Source: Ceratodon purpureus | Lineage: Eukaryota; Streptophyta; Bryopsida; Pseudoditrichales; Ditrichaceae | Length of the DNA: 64,000 nt | NCBI GenBank assembly: GCA_014871385.1 | Contig: CM026422.1 | Coordinates: forward strand, 23,305,014-23,369,013 | Reading direction: 5' to 3' | Notes under the pieces: model-generated | Database searches by the model: none | Told to the model about the DNA's origin: nothing | Seen by the model: only the letters and a program-made list of their open reading frames with translations | Shown here: positions 36,901-48,026 of the stretch, one piece after another | Layout of the letters: each line of letters starts with the position of its first letter | Position numbering within the stretch: the first letter of the stretch is position 1 | Position numbers and translations under genes: made by a program

Positions 36901-38549
36901 TGCAATATCATTATTTTCAATCTCCAGCATAGAAGAAAACTGTTCCACGAGTTTCTCTCTGCAAAAGATGCATGACCAAAAAAATTAGGAATCAAAAAAC
37001 TGGTCTAGAACTTCAAATTCTACATCTTGTATAATATTCAACAAATAAGGTCCAAGCTCTTCATGTAATATACAAAGTACCATTCACCTGTACTGAGCAC
37101 ATGCACTTCTGCCTCAACAATCCAACAGTAAGCAGGGCAGACTGGAAATAGCATGTTGATCATTTGTAACATTGACGAAGGAATGAGAAAGCTCTCATAA
37201 AGGTCTTTGAGCAAATGAGAAGCAGTATACCGAGAACTTGCAACACCCTCCCAAGTCTTGAAAAATGGTGCATCTTGGATAGATTTGCAGGTCAGGAGAT
37301 AGCACAAGTCTTTAAACTCGTTGTTCAAACTTCCTATTTCCTCCAACGGCTTCAACTTTTTGGTTAACAATGCAAAGGCCTGAATGAAACGTGACATCAA
37401 GGAATAAGAAAACGGCTCTTGACCAGGAAAAAGAATTGAGAAGCTGTTGTACATTTTACGAGACAACAAATACTTCTCTGTCAAGTTTCACGATCTAAGG
37501 GCCCGGGAACGCAAGTGAGTAATACCTTTTGATACTCCAACTGCTCGATCAGCTCAAGATACTGCTGCTTATACACAGTGTAAAGAAAGTTCTTGTATTC
37601 TTTCAGAGGAGTTTTCTGGACTAACTTCTCCATCTCAACCCACTCGCCATCTACACAAAATTGTCAAAGACCACATTACAAAATAGATCCACTCCAACAT
37701 CACCTCAAAACAACCCAATTTCAGAAACACCATAAGCGAAAGGTTCAGAAACTTATGAGATGACCAACATACCCAGGATAGCCGCCTTGATGCGCTTGAA
37801 ATGAGATCGGTTGCGTAAATTCTCCGTGACGCGCACACTTGCTTCGTCCTGTATTGTCATGATGGACGCGGTGTAACCCTCGTCCTGAAGATACTGGACT
37901 ATCATCCGAACCACATCCTGCAATCACATGCTCTTGTCATGATCCACAATAATAAAAACATCAAAGGCACCTCTTACAGATATGGCTACATGAATTGGCA
38001 TAATCACCTCCTTTATTTTGGGGTCATCGTGATTAAAGATTTTATCATCGTTGCCAATTGTCCGACGCGGCGGCCCTGCGTGGACTGCAGCTCGTGCTCT
38101 CTCCGTTAAGTCCACATGGTCACTCCCGTTCGCCTCCTGCCTGCAATCAGACCAATGTAAAGGACCAAAAAATAAGATTATGCTAAACGATTACACAAGA
38201 TGCTGAAAAACAAAAATGTAAGAAATCCCTGATTGAACTCCCCCAAAAACATACAAGACCCTCACAGCCTGCTTTCTAGGTCGAGAAGCAACAAACTGAG
38301 CAGAAGATGACCAGCATCTGGAAAAGTATACTGCCTTCCAAGCATCTGAAAGCTCACAACCAGAGCCAATTACCCGGCGGCTCATCGAACACACAAACAA
38401 CCAAAGAGCACATTGCGCAACAGCAAAAAGCTGCCAAGGAGCAAGCACAGAGGTGCATTGGGGTAGAGCACGAACCTGGACGCGGAGGCCGACGAAGAAG
38501 ACGAGCCGAGCGATGGCACCTGATCAAGCGAGGGCGTCGAATCAGCCAT
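33963..38549 (-). CDS. LisH/CTLH/seven-blade WD40 protein
   Basis: Seventeen exons join in phase (first 38549-38476, last 34038-33963), giving 601 aa. The others, in order, are 38140-38008, 37917-37773, 37650-37526, 37379-37231, 36958-36900, 36617-36506, 36256-36179, 36039-35989, 35853-35688, 35585-35490, 35365-35223, 35100-35024, 34907-34819, 34639-34538 and 34321-34191. Order: Ser-rich start MADSTPSLDQ, LisH (DVVRMIVQYLQDEGYTAS, from residue 70), CTLH helices (GEWVEMEKLV, YLELIEQLEYQKAFALL), a linker with SREKLVEQFSSML, then seven WD repeats from about residue 285 (SGSSDNTLRVWD, TGGYDKTVKLWD, SGSKDSTIKFWD and others), with an acidic tail DHDDDF. LisH and CTLH drive oligomerisation; the propeller is a protein scaffold. 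The layout recalls SMU1 and GID/CTLH-related proteins, but I cannot assign an exact orthologue. Confidence 0.9.
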
Positions 38550-39589
38550 CTCTCACCTTTTCTTCTCCACCTCTCACACGACCATCGCCTTCCCAATTTC
38601 TAGCCGTGATCCAATTCCCAAACCAGCCTTGCCTCGCAAAATCCTTAACCTAGAATTATCACAAAACATGTATCATCTCCGGCTTGAAGGTCAAATCATT
38701 GCACATAGAATCTAAACCCCAAACCCGAAACTCAAGCAAACTCCTCCAAACGAAAGCACCATCAGAAACTCCACATGACGCATGTGAAACTCCAGAACCC
38801 GGATCATATGCTCCAACCAGACTCACAGACCATCGCCAAAATAGAACTGGGTCCTCTCTCTCCCCCAAGGTGGGTACCCACAAAGAGATTCCAGACCTGG
38901 GGAATGATGCCCATGATGAACTTCGTGCTCTGGAAGGAACAAGTTAGGCTTTGAAGCTGCCGTGAACGAATGAAGCTCATGCTCATGCCCTTCCCGCCTT
39001 TGTCACCTTTGCGCAAATTCACTTGACGATGGGGAAACACATCATCTGGTATGTGTGTAGTGAACTCTAGTTATGAGATGGTTTTGCATATGAAGTAGTG
39101 GGCATGGTATTGCGAAAGAGGAGTCATGTTGGATGATGTTGCAGATGTTGCAGATGTTCCAGAGGTTGCAGGTTGCAGATTGGATGGGTTGTTGGAGGTT
39201 GAAGTGTTGAATGATATGGTTGCTACTTCTTTGGAGACCAGGAGGAGACGGATTCTTGAGCTCTTGTAGAGTGAGGAGACTTGTGAGCTTGTGTTCGATG
39301 CATGATTGAGAGGTATGGAGTCGGAGCCTTTCGTTTCTGGTGATGGTGATTGTGATGGTGATTGCTTTGGGGGTTTGTGTTGAAAGTGGTTTAGAGTGGA
39401 GAAGAGCATTTTAGGTGCTTGTTTTTTGTTTTTTTTTTCGGTTTTAGGGAGTGAGGTTCTGTAGGAGTTGGAGGAAGAAGTGTAGAAGTTTAGGTGATTG
39501 ATTGCGGGTTTTTGTGATCTGGGGTAGGCAGTGGTGGTTAGTTTCATGCCTAGGGTTTGTGTCTGAGGCGACGATTGCATCCATAAGAC
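38550..39589. promoter_or_regulatory. Divergent promoter between WD40 gene and CTF8
   Basis: About 1 kb separates the two start codons, so regulatory DNA may be shared. TAGGGTTT at 39551-39558, 32 bp above the CTF8 ATG, is a telo-box in the position typical of plant DNA-replication genes. A GATGTTGCA repeat lies at about 39130-39180. Confidence 0.5.
39130..39180. repeat. GATGTTGCA short tandem repeat
   Basis: GATGTTGCA and GATGTTCCA units repeat with decay into AGGTTGCA. Low-complexity DNA in the CTF8 upstream region. Confidence 0.7.
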
Positions 39590-40475
39590 ATGCAGATACC
39601 AGTGCGATGCAGCTGCGGCGAATGCAAGGAGTGGGCCATGGTGGAGCTTCAAGGCTCTCTGGAGATTCAGCACTCAACTAGCCTGAATAATCTCGTCATT
39701 GGCTCTCTCTGCCGACCTTCTGCGGTACACATCATTTCAATGCAACCTCATCTCTTGCAATTTTTAACCTAGAACACTTTGTTTGCATGTGTTTCTTGGA
39801 CTCTTGCATTAAGCTCGGATCGTTTTAGGTTCCACATAAAAGGTGGAAAATGAACTATGGACATGGACCCATGTATTGCAATTCTTGTTGTTGTACACAT
39901 GAATGTTGCCTTCTTTGTTCAATGCAGAACAAATACAAACTCATTATTGGCTACCATGAGCTTGAAGGCACAAAGGTGACTCTGAAGAAGCCGCTGGTGA
40001 TTCTGAAGAAGGTGAAGACCTCCGATGACATGGAGGTCGACACTGCCGCTACTGTTCCAACCCAGCCAGAATCTACTTCGGTTGAGATGCATGTAGTTGG
40101 CATCATCCGGGAGAAACTTCTCTTCAAGAGCAGGCCGAAGGCTCTCATCTCAAGTAAGTCTAGATAATCTATGCATTTTGTACTAGAGATAATCCACTGC
40201 TTTAAATCCAGTCAATCTCTCCATGCCAATCTGTTCAGACTCTTGCTCATAATGCAAGCTGCAATGCAATCACACAAAATGCTTGCTTGTTCTTCTGCTG
40301 TTAACTTTAGGCTTTCTTTTTAACTAACAAGCGCTGTTATCCTTTTGTTTAAATGATGCAAGAACTTTACTCTAATTCTTTGTAAAATGTGGAAATTCTT
40401 ACAGAACAAGAGGTGAAACCAAAGAAGCAGCGTGCATTGCCTGGTCCTCTTGCAGGGCAATCCTCTCCTCAATGA
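39590..40475 (+). CDS. CTF8: Chromosome transmission fidelity protein 8 (CTF8)
   Basis: Three exons, 39590-39724, 39928-40153 and 40405-40475, give 143 aa. CTF8 joins DCC1 and CTF18 in the alternative clamp loader that loads PCNA and supports sister-chromatid cohesion in the nucleus. Signature pieces: the N-terminal MQIPVRCSCGECKEWAMVEL, GSLCRPS, GYHELEGTKVTLKKPL, LVILKKVK, and the C-terminal VVGIIREKLLFKSRPKALIS. The basic tail KPKKQRALPGPL follows. Length matches the small plant homologues. Splice sites are canonical and phases agree (0, then 1). The telo-box just upstream suits a replication-linked gene. Confidence 0.92.
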
Positions 40476-41965
40476 GCGATCCAATCAACTCCTGGTTTCA
40501 GCTTCTCACAACCTTAATTTAACCCTCAATTTAAGTCATGGTTTAGGGGCATAAAAGTCACCTTGGTATGATTAGTGTAGTTGATTTGGTACATTTGGTA
40601 CCTTGGTATGATCATCTAGTTGTCTGAGCAGACAGCCATGCACAAAGAGAATGTTTGGTTTGCATTGTGCTTCCCATGTATCATTTCCTGAATGAACTTG
40701 CATCATTGTGCCCTACCATATTTCCCATGGTTTGCTTTTTTAATTTCCTGGATTCTGTGTTTACATCATCATGCCGTCAGTGGGACGGTAATGTAATTTG
40801 CTCTTGAATTTGCTATGATTCTGACCATTGCTCTGAATTGAGAGGTGATCATCAGGAATGCTAAATTGAGGGTCTAGTACTTCAGCATTTTAAATATCTG
40901 ATTTGTTGATATTATTGTATAAACAGAGGGGATGTTTCACGGATGTATGTGCCATTGGAATGGAGACAAGTACTTGGGTTTTAACATATATGAATCTTGG
41001 TTGTTATTTTGTATGTGATATGTATCTAGAGTCAAACCAATCTCCTCATAACATTCCAGAATCAGTGCTTGAGTGTCCCTTATGCATGAGGAATCTGAAT
41101 TATTCTTAAACGAAACTTGAACCTTTTAAGCTAAAATAAAATATACATTAGTTGCATGTGACATTGGAAGTGAAGCAATTATATGTGGGAGTGATGGGAT
41201 GAACTTGATTCTAAATTCCTTGGACTTGGATATTTGGACTCTAAATCTTACAATCCAAAAAATATCAAACTTTCATTAAATTTGATTCATTTTAATTATA
41301 CACTACATTCTTCAATACATGTGTTCTTTACTTTTCTTGAGGTACTTTTCTTGAGGTATAGAGAAAATTTAGTAAAAAATTACATTGCTTGTATTAGAGT
41401 TTATGAAGTAAATAAATGAAAATAATGAAGTAAAAATAATGGAATAAAATCTAATACTACTATTATCCAATAAAAATTTCTTTTGAAAATGCCTTTCCAA
41501 AAAAAATGTGTTTTTTAAAATAATGTTAAAAAGATGTGTCGTGTATGTGATGTGAAGTGTTGTGTATGTAATGTGATGTGATGTGTTGTGTATGTGATGT
41601 GATGTGAAGTGTATGTGTATTGTATATGCTTGAGGAATCTAAAAGAAAGTAAAAGTGATATAAAAAACACATAAAATTTGGATGAAAAATTAATTAACTA
41701 TACTTTTATTTAATTTTATTATCTTCTTATATATAGCATAATAAATTTATAAATGTAGTAGTTTAAAAGTTAAAATTAAAGACTTTTACATATAATTTAA
41801 AATTAGATGTCTGTTATTATATAAATTGTGGTTTGTTATCATATTTTATATTATTTCATCTTTTTATATTTATATATACAATATATTTCATCTTTCTCTT
41901 TGTCATTTTATATTTCATATTATATTTCATTTTTTATTTTCATATCTTCTAAAAAATTCATCATC
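40476..41965. other. Intergenic; TG-rich microsatellite before a secreted-protein gene
   Basis: The 3' region of CTF8 grades into very AT-rich DNA. A 14-bp exact tandem (ACTTTTCTTGAGGT twice) lies at 41330-41357. TATA-like sequence (TATTATATAAATTG, 41815-41828) sits about 140 bp before the ATG at 41966. Confidence 0.45.
41535..41625 (+). repeat. TGTGATG/TGTATG microsatellite
   Basis: Imperfect repeats of GTGATGT and GTGTATGT over about 90 bp, about 340 bp upstream of the small secreted protein gene. Confidence 0.8.
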
Positions 41966-42325
41966 ATGGCTTTCATCAAGTACGCTTTGATTCTCTTGCT
42001 ATCCATATTTATGTTTCAATCAACTATATATGCTCAAAGAGGTCCATTTCCATTTCCCGGAGATGGAAGAGGTCCACCGAACTTCAATGGAACTAATCCC
42101 TTTCCACTCCCCGGAAATGGAAGAGGCCCACCAAACTTCAATGGAACAAATCCTTTTCCGTTCCCAGGAAACTTTAATGGAACTAATCCCTTCCCCTTTC
42201 CATTTCCATCAAGCTTACCGGCAAACAATGCATCTAATCCAGTTCCAGCTAGAGGCGGCAATCAAGGAAGAGGTGGTGGACAAGGGAGACAAGGTGGACC
42301 ACGTAGAGGGGGCCCATCTCCATGA
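41966..42325 (+). CDS. Small secreted Pro/Gly/Asn-rich repeat protein
   Basis: Encodes 119 aa without an intron. The ATG is preceded by TCATC in an AT-rich leader. A clear signal peptide (ALILLLSIFMFQSTIYA, predicted cut A23/Q24) is followed by a repeat block: PFPFPGDGRGPPNFNGTN, PFPLPGNGRGPPNFNGTN, a shortened PFPFPGNFNGTN and PFPFPFP. Each unit carries an NGT N-glycosylation sequon, and there is one more at NAS. The C-terminus is basic and RGG-rich (RGGNQGRGGGQGRQGGPRRG). The protein has no cysteine in the mature part. I do not recognise a family. A wall-associated protein or a repeat peptide precursor is possible. The open frame in otherwise AT-rich DNA and the signal peptide argue that it is real. 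Confidence 0.78.
   Translation: MAFIKYALILLLSIFMFQSTIYAQRGPFPFPGDGRGPPNFNGTNPFPLPGNGRGPPNFNGTNPFPFPGNFNGTNPFPFPFPSSLPANNASNPVPARGGNQGRGGGQGRQGGPRRGGPSP
42044..42187 (+). repeat. 54-bp coding tandem repeat
   Basis: Unit 1 is 42044-42097, unit 2 is 42098-42151, and the third is 42152-42187 with 18 bp lost in frame (GRGPP and one more codon). The repeats differ mostly at single bases. Confidence 0.92.
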
Positions 42326-43442
42326 TCACCTTACATTTAAGTTTGTATAATTGTATCTATAGATACAATTGTAATTAAATTATCATTTTGAATACCGGAT
42401 TTTCGTATAAAACTAGAGATAGGAAACATTTACATACTACAAATACTTTATACATGTTCTCAAATCCATATCAAATTTTAAAGTAATATGTAACAATTCT
42501 GAGACTTATCAGATTGTACTACGACGTAAAAGTTTAAAATAAAATTGTTTATTTTCAGGCATTGCAATATGAGATCTGAAGCAACTTATGTGATTTAAGT
42601 TTTACAGTATGTGACCTTTGCTATATTTCTTACGTGCTAGAGTACATTAGTATACTAATAACTTTGACCATCTATCTATTCACCCAGTGACCATATCTTT
42701 CTCCTCACACCCAAGTCACTCACCACAGTCCATTATTTTAACACTCATTTGTAATACTGCATATCAGTGTGACGAGTGTGTACTCGTGAATTTCAAGAGA
42801 ATGAGGTATTGGAATAATGATCTGGTTTCTCTAAACATTGTGTGTTCTTCTATCACAAATCTGAACTCCAGAACTGAAAAACTCAGTATTACCTTCAAGT
42901 GCAACCTGCGGTTTCTGACGCAAGAGGCCATAACAATCACAATTTCTGAACATGGCGACAGAACAGCACTCGTGTGATCAAATTTAGAAGCCTGTAGAAT
43001 CAAATTCCAGACTACACTTTGAGGAATCCACATTGGATGCCAAATTTCTTGTGCTTTTTCCATTAACAGTGTGAAAGCATATCCCAGGTAGTTAACAATA
43101 GTAACCACAATAATAATCCCCAAGAAATAAATGAAGGCTTAAATTGGCTATGGGCGCAATGTGCCCCCAACTATTATAATCATGCAAGTGGATTACAGCC
43201 TCTGCCAACTTTTCCAGAAACCATATGCAGCTGTATAACTATAAACTACGCATACCTATAACGTGGATCAAACCTAAGCATGACCTCCTCTCCTTAACAG
43301 CGGAAAACTTCGTCATCATATAAGAAACCTCCAGGAAGTAGGCCCAAAACTGCCCATCTCCTCATGTGTAAAACTGCAACGAGTTCAAAGTTACATTTAA
43401 ATGCAATAGATGTTGTAAAATCTCAACCAATACCGCCACAAA
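42326..43442. other. Intergenic between convergent genes
   Basis: ATAGATACAATTGTATCTAT-like inverted DNA near 42345-42372 just past the stop may form a hairpin in the 3' UTR of the secreted protein. No gene is seen. Confidence 0.4.
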
Positions 43443-45390
43443 TTACTTAAAGCCAGCATCCCACGAGTCGTCGCCCCATCCATCATCAGCCTTTTTGCTG
43501 GGAGTCGACGATTGGTGGTCATCTTCGTGGTCATCCCACCCAGCCCACGAACCCGTCTCCTTCTTAGTCGTAGTGGTTTGGGGTTTAGGTTCTGCCACCT
43601 TCTTCGTATCTTCCCACTCTTGCCAGCCGTCATTAGACTTAGCAGGAGCATCCCATGCGTGATTGCCATTCAGCTCCTGGTATCCCACGCTTCCACCCCG
43701 AGAATCAAGCGACCCGTAACTTGACCCATACTGGTTCGACGAGCTGCTCATTCCGTCCTTCGTGTAGGCCTCAACTTGTTGAGATGCCATGGCCATCACT
43801 CCACGCATGAAGCCCCACGCCTTCTGGCCGACTTCGGTGCCCTTCGCTGCGACCACTGAAACTGTCTCATTTACCTTTTGGTCATACCCTCCTTCTCGTA
43901 CCTGCCAATCGACGGCGTAACAACAGTCAGCATCCATGAAAACAACAGCAATTAAATGCGCCGAGTAAATGAAACAAACGCCAGTTTCGGGACCCTTTCT
44001 GATCACATTCCCAATCTGGAAAGAAGAAAATCCGATAATGTGACTGTTGACGATTGACTCTGACTCTCACCTTAGCTTGGATGTCTGTAGTACTTGCTTG
44101 TAATACCGACGCTGCATTCTGGGCAGCTGAAGCCGCCACGGCTGATAAACGACTGAAACCCTGCAAACAAATTCCAACCACGTTAAATTCTACACACACA
44201 AACACTTCCTACAAAAGGCCGTTTATTCTAACTAATTCGGTAGTACAGGAACATCGCCCTATGATCCTTTTACCAAACAAAACAATGGACATGAAGCTCC
44301 AGATTATGCAAATGAATTTGCCAAAGACATCCAGCCCCACAGAGCCCATCATAGACTAAAAAGCTAAGCACGGAGAATATCAAATGAATGGTCAAGGCGA
44401 AACTTAGAATGCTATCATCGACGAGGTGAACTCTGCTGAGAAGTTCTCGTTCCAAATAGAAAATAGTACGCTAAACCACGTGATGTCGCATGCAGGAATC
44501 GCATTACCAGCAAAGTTAACTCCACACGACTTACAAGAGTCAACGAACACAGATCGAAGAAGACATACCTGAGTCAGTACAGTAACAGACTCATTCAGCA
44601 CATCGCCCCCCGCAGGCGGACCTCTTGCTTGAGGAGGTCGCCCACCCCCCGACCCGAATCCCACATACTTGCCCCCCTGCGACGGAGGCAGGTTATCGGG
44701 CCGAGAAGCATTCTCCATCTGCTTGCGAGCAAAAAAAGATTCCTTTCCTGCCGCCGACTGCTCCAACTGCGATTTCGTGTACATATCCCCGGAACTGTTA
44801 GACCGAGGTGGCCCACCCCCACCTCCCCCTGAGATGGAGCTCTCTGAGCCATGTCGTCGAATATTTCCACTCCCTCCGCTACCACGGCTCGGCTCATCGT
44901 CCCAGTCATCCCACCCATTACTACCTCGCGCACCTCCACCTCCACTTCCGCCTCCACTGCTGGTCCGCCCGACCCCTTGGCTCCCTGTACCGACGCTCTC
45001 CTTCACTACAGCCGGCGCATTCCACGACCGCCCCTCCGCCAAAGCCTGAATCCTGTCCCGGTACACTGCCGCAGCCTTCGAGTTATACTTCGCCACAATG
45101 TCGGTCTCCTTCGGGATCCCGTACTGCGCCAGAAAGCTGTTCAGCGGCGCGTTCCCCCCGGCCTGCATCTTCTTCAGCTGGATCTCCGACCACGAGTCCA
45201 TCGACACAGATCGCACGAAGCTAATGTGCACGCCCAGACCCCGGTGCTTCCCCGAGCACTCCAAACACATGAAAATGCCGTACGACACCGACGCCCATTG
45301 CGGATTCCGCTGCGGGCAGTCTACGCACACCTTGTTCCCCGCCTGCGCTTGCATCTCCCGCAGCTTCGCCGCGGCAGCTGGCGACGCCAT
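43443..45390 (-). CDS. ARF GTPase-activating protein, AGD6/AGD7 type
   Basis: Three exons (45390-44569, 44160-44071, 43901-43443) give 456 aa. The N-terminal ArfGAP zinc finger is complete: C22-x2-C25-x16-C42-x2-C45, with the arginine finger R50 in GKHRGLG. A Gly/Ser-rich linker with GWDDWDDEP follows. The second half has the family's amphipathic repeats ([20 protein letters not shown], then [20 protein letters not shown]), like the ALPS-type membrane-curvature motifs of ArfGAP1, and the end is rich in Trp-Asp ([23 protein letters not shown]). It should stimulate GTP hydrolysis on ARF1 at the Golgi and promote COPI uncoating. Exons 2 and 3 are phase 0 with canonical splice sites. Confidence 0.94.
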
Positions 45391-46000
45391 CTCTCAAAAC
45401 CCCGCAAAACCGACCAACCAACCAACCACCAAACCTCCAAACCGCAACTCAACCAAACCGCGCCACGAAACTAAGCCACAATCCACCTCCTCCTCCTCAG
45501 ATGCGCATCCTCGCAGGGCGCTACGTCACATCCAAACAAACACGCTCCCCCGAAACCTCACCACAACACAAACCTCCCCCAAAATCCTCCACCCCCCAAA
45601 CCACGCAACACTCATCCACAATTGACGCAACCAACTGCGCAACCATCAAGAGAACCAAAACCTCTCCTCAGCCACCTCCCTCCGCCTCCGACGAACCCCG
45701 ATCTCCGACCTCGAAACGAAACCCTACCACCAAACCCCAGCTGGCCGATTCTCCCTCGATTCGCCACGAAAACAAGCATGCGAGGTACCAAACAAGAGAT
45801 CTCGACGAGAGGAACACAGTAGTGTAGCAGCCGGAGACGACGCAGGCCCGCAGCGACGGAGGGGAGCGCGAGAAGATGCCGCGGAGACGCGCAGCGATGG
45901 CGGGCCTTTGCCTTCCGAGCTCGCCACTCTCGCTCCCTCCGCGTTTGACCTCCTCGCCCGCCCCCCCGTCTATACTCAGTCGTCGCGATTCTCAATATCT
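45391..46000 (-). promoter_or_regulatory. GC-rich leader/promoter of the ArfGAP gene
   Basis: A sharp GC rise covers 45391-45980 just above the ArfGAP ATG, with CT-rich tracts on the plus strand, as is usual for a plant 5' UTR. A telo-box-like TTTAGGGTTT lies further out at 46391-46400. Frames open here on both strands show no protein family. Confidence 0.4.
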
Positions 46001-47960
46001 ACTCCCTATGTCAATTCTATATTCCAATTTGGTACATGTTGGCGTGAGAGATCTACGACTCTTCGGTGTTAATAATGTGGTGAGGGGTGATGGGGAAGGA
46101 TCTATGTATTGGGGTGGTTTTGCGGGGGTGAGATCTACGGATTCGAGGAATGGTATGATTTGGAGGCAATCATTGTTTTCTTGACGATGTATTTGTGCAG
46201 CTGTGGCCAGGTTGGTGCAACATAATTGGTGCTTGGGGTTGAGTTTATTGTTTTGTTGGGACGTCAAGCTTTTGCTTTTTGCAAATTTTCTGAAATAAAA
46301 GGAAAAGGAATAATAATTCAAATTTTAAACTATTCTACGATGGAATTATTTTTAATTGTGTGAGGTTTCATTTTTTGTAAAATGTATGGTTTTAGGGTTT
46401 AAATGTCTTTTGTGAACTATGATTTGATATGGTGTTATAGCGAAATTGAAATAGTATAATTATAAGTATTGGAAATCAACCATTATCTAAGTGCATTACA
46501 ATGTAGACCCGATATAAATATTTACATGTATGCAATTAATTTAAAATTAAAGACCTTGATATTATTGTTACTATTGGTACAAAATGGTGATGGCTGTGCA
46601 TTTAACCCCCTAACATCCACTGCTATTTTTAGCCTGATTTTGGAATTTTGGACAGACACTACTGCAAGCTTCATGTGTCAAATTCCACATTGTTTTGGAT
46701 GGATCTAATTGTATGGATGGATTTAGAGCTTGGCAATTAGTCTATATACTTAGATTTGTCCAATTCCAAATCAAAATCTAAGATATTATAACACATCTTT
46801 ATCAAGAAGTACAGAATTGGGACACTGAAAATAGCCTTTTTTTGCATTTTTTATTTTTTTGTATTTTTTTTTCTACAGAGTTTGAAAAACCGTGAGTTTA
46901 GGAAGCACCAAGCTATGAGTTAACTATAGGAATTTGTCGCGTTCTATTTTTAGTATCCTAACAATAGATATTGATGTTCAAAGATGGATCAAATCCCAAC
47001 TTCATTTAAGAAACTTTGAGAAAATTTGCTAAGTTACAAGGAACTTTTCAAGCTTTTCTCATACCCCCTTCGACTAAAATTGCCGTACCTTTTCATTGAA
47101 AACTCCGATTTATATGCGGCAAAGTAGATTGGATAGCTATCTTCAACTTGCCCAACTTTTTAGTTGGGCTTAGACTCTAATTCCGCCTAGAAAAGTAAGT
47201 TGTAGGCGAAATACCAGCGACAGAAGCCCAATCATGCTTCATGGACGTTATGAGGTGAAGTTGGATATAAAAAGAAAGTTATCATCATTTTTTCTACTTA
47301 ATTAATAATAGTTTTATACTACGAGGAAGTAAAAGGATCTATGATTTTAGATCAAACACTAGACTAAAACAAATTATTTGTAAAATCAAATATTATAAAA
47401 TATTTCCGAAAATGATTTCCATTAAAGTGTCGTATTTCAATCCATCATATCAAATTTCATGTGTAGGTCGTCATTATTTTTGTGTCTTAAGATTAAGATT
47501 GAATTTTGTATTTCAACTTCATAAAAATACAAGAAAATATTGATGACAACAATAATAAATCCAATTATACATTCAAATTTGAAATTGATGATCTACAACA
47601 TCAACTTCTAATTTATACTTCTTCATTGCAATTATACAAATGTTGACAACTGTAAGATCTTCTAAGATGAGGTGGTTGTAGAAGTCAAATGGTTAAAAAT
47701 ATATTGATTAATTTTTTTTGATCTATATACAACCAATTATAGACAAAATATTCAAAATTAGACTTTGTATACTTTCAACTATAAGTTGCCAACCAATTTA
47801 GTATGGCAATAAGAAAAATTATTTTTGGAACCTATGTTTTATAAAATGATGAATTATAACCAATCAATATTGGAAACCAGCTTTGACCAATTTTTAATTC
47901 CGTCCATGATGAACTCAAAAGGGTTTTACCCTAGGAAAATGTGAAGAAAAATTAGCGTGA

Positions 47961-48026
47961 AAAGAAAGAAAAGATTGAAGTTGAAGTTGGAAACTTGAAA
48001 GGTTTTTTGAAAGGTTATATAGATTT
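47961..48026 (+). repeat. Dispersed repeat, copy 1 (partner 49900-49976)
   Basis: AGATTGAAGTTGAAGTTGGA, then AACTTGAAAGG and TTGAAAGGTTATATAGATT, recur in the same order at 49918-49972 with a few changes. A direct repeat about 1.95 kb apart; it could be a pair of old LTR-like or duplicated pieces. Confidence 0.65.

Noticed and set aside
39071..39673. 200-aa minus-strand frame upstream of and over CTF8 exon 1
   Set aside because: Ser/Pro/Asn-rich low-complexity translation of simple repeats, partly antisense to a real exon.
44595..45625. Several long plus- and minus-strand frames over the ArfGAP gene
   Set aside because: Shadows caused by the GC-rich Gly/Ser linker; the ArfGAP frame has the zinc finger and correct splicing.
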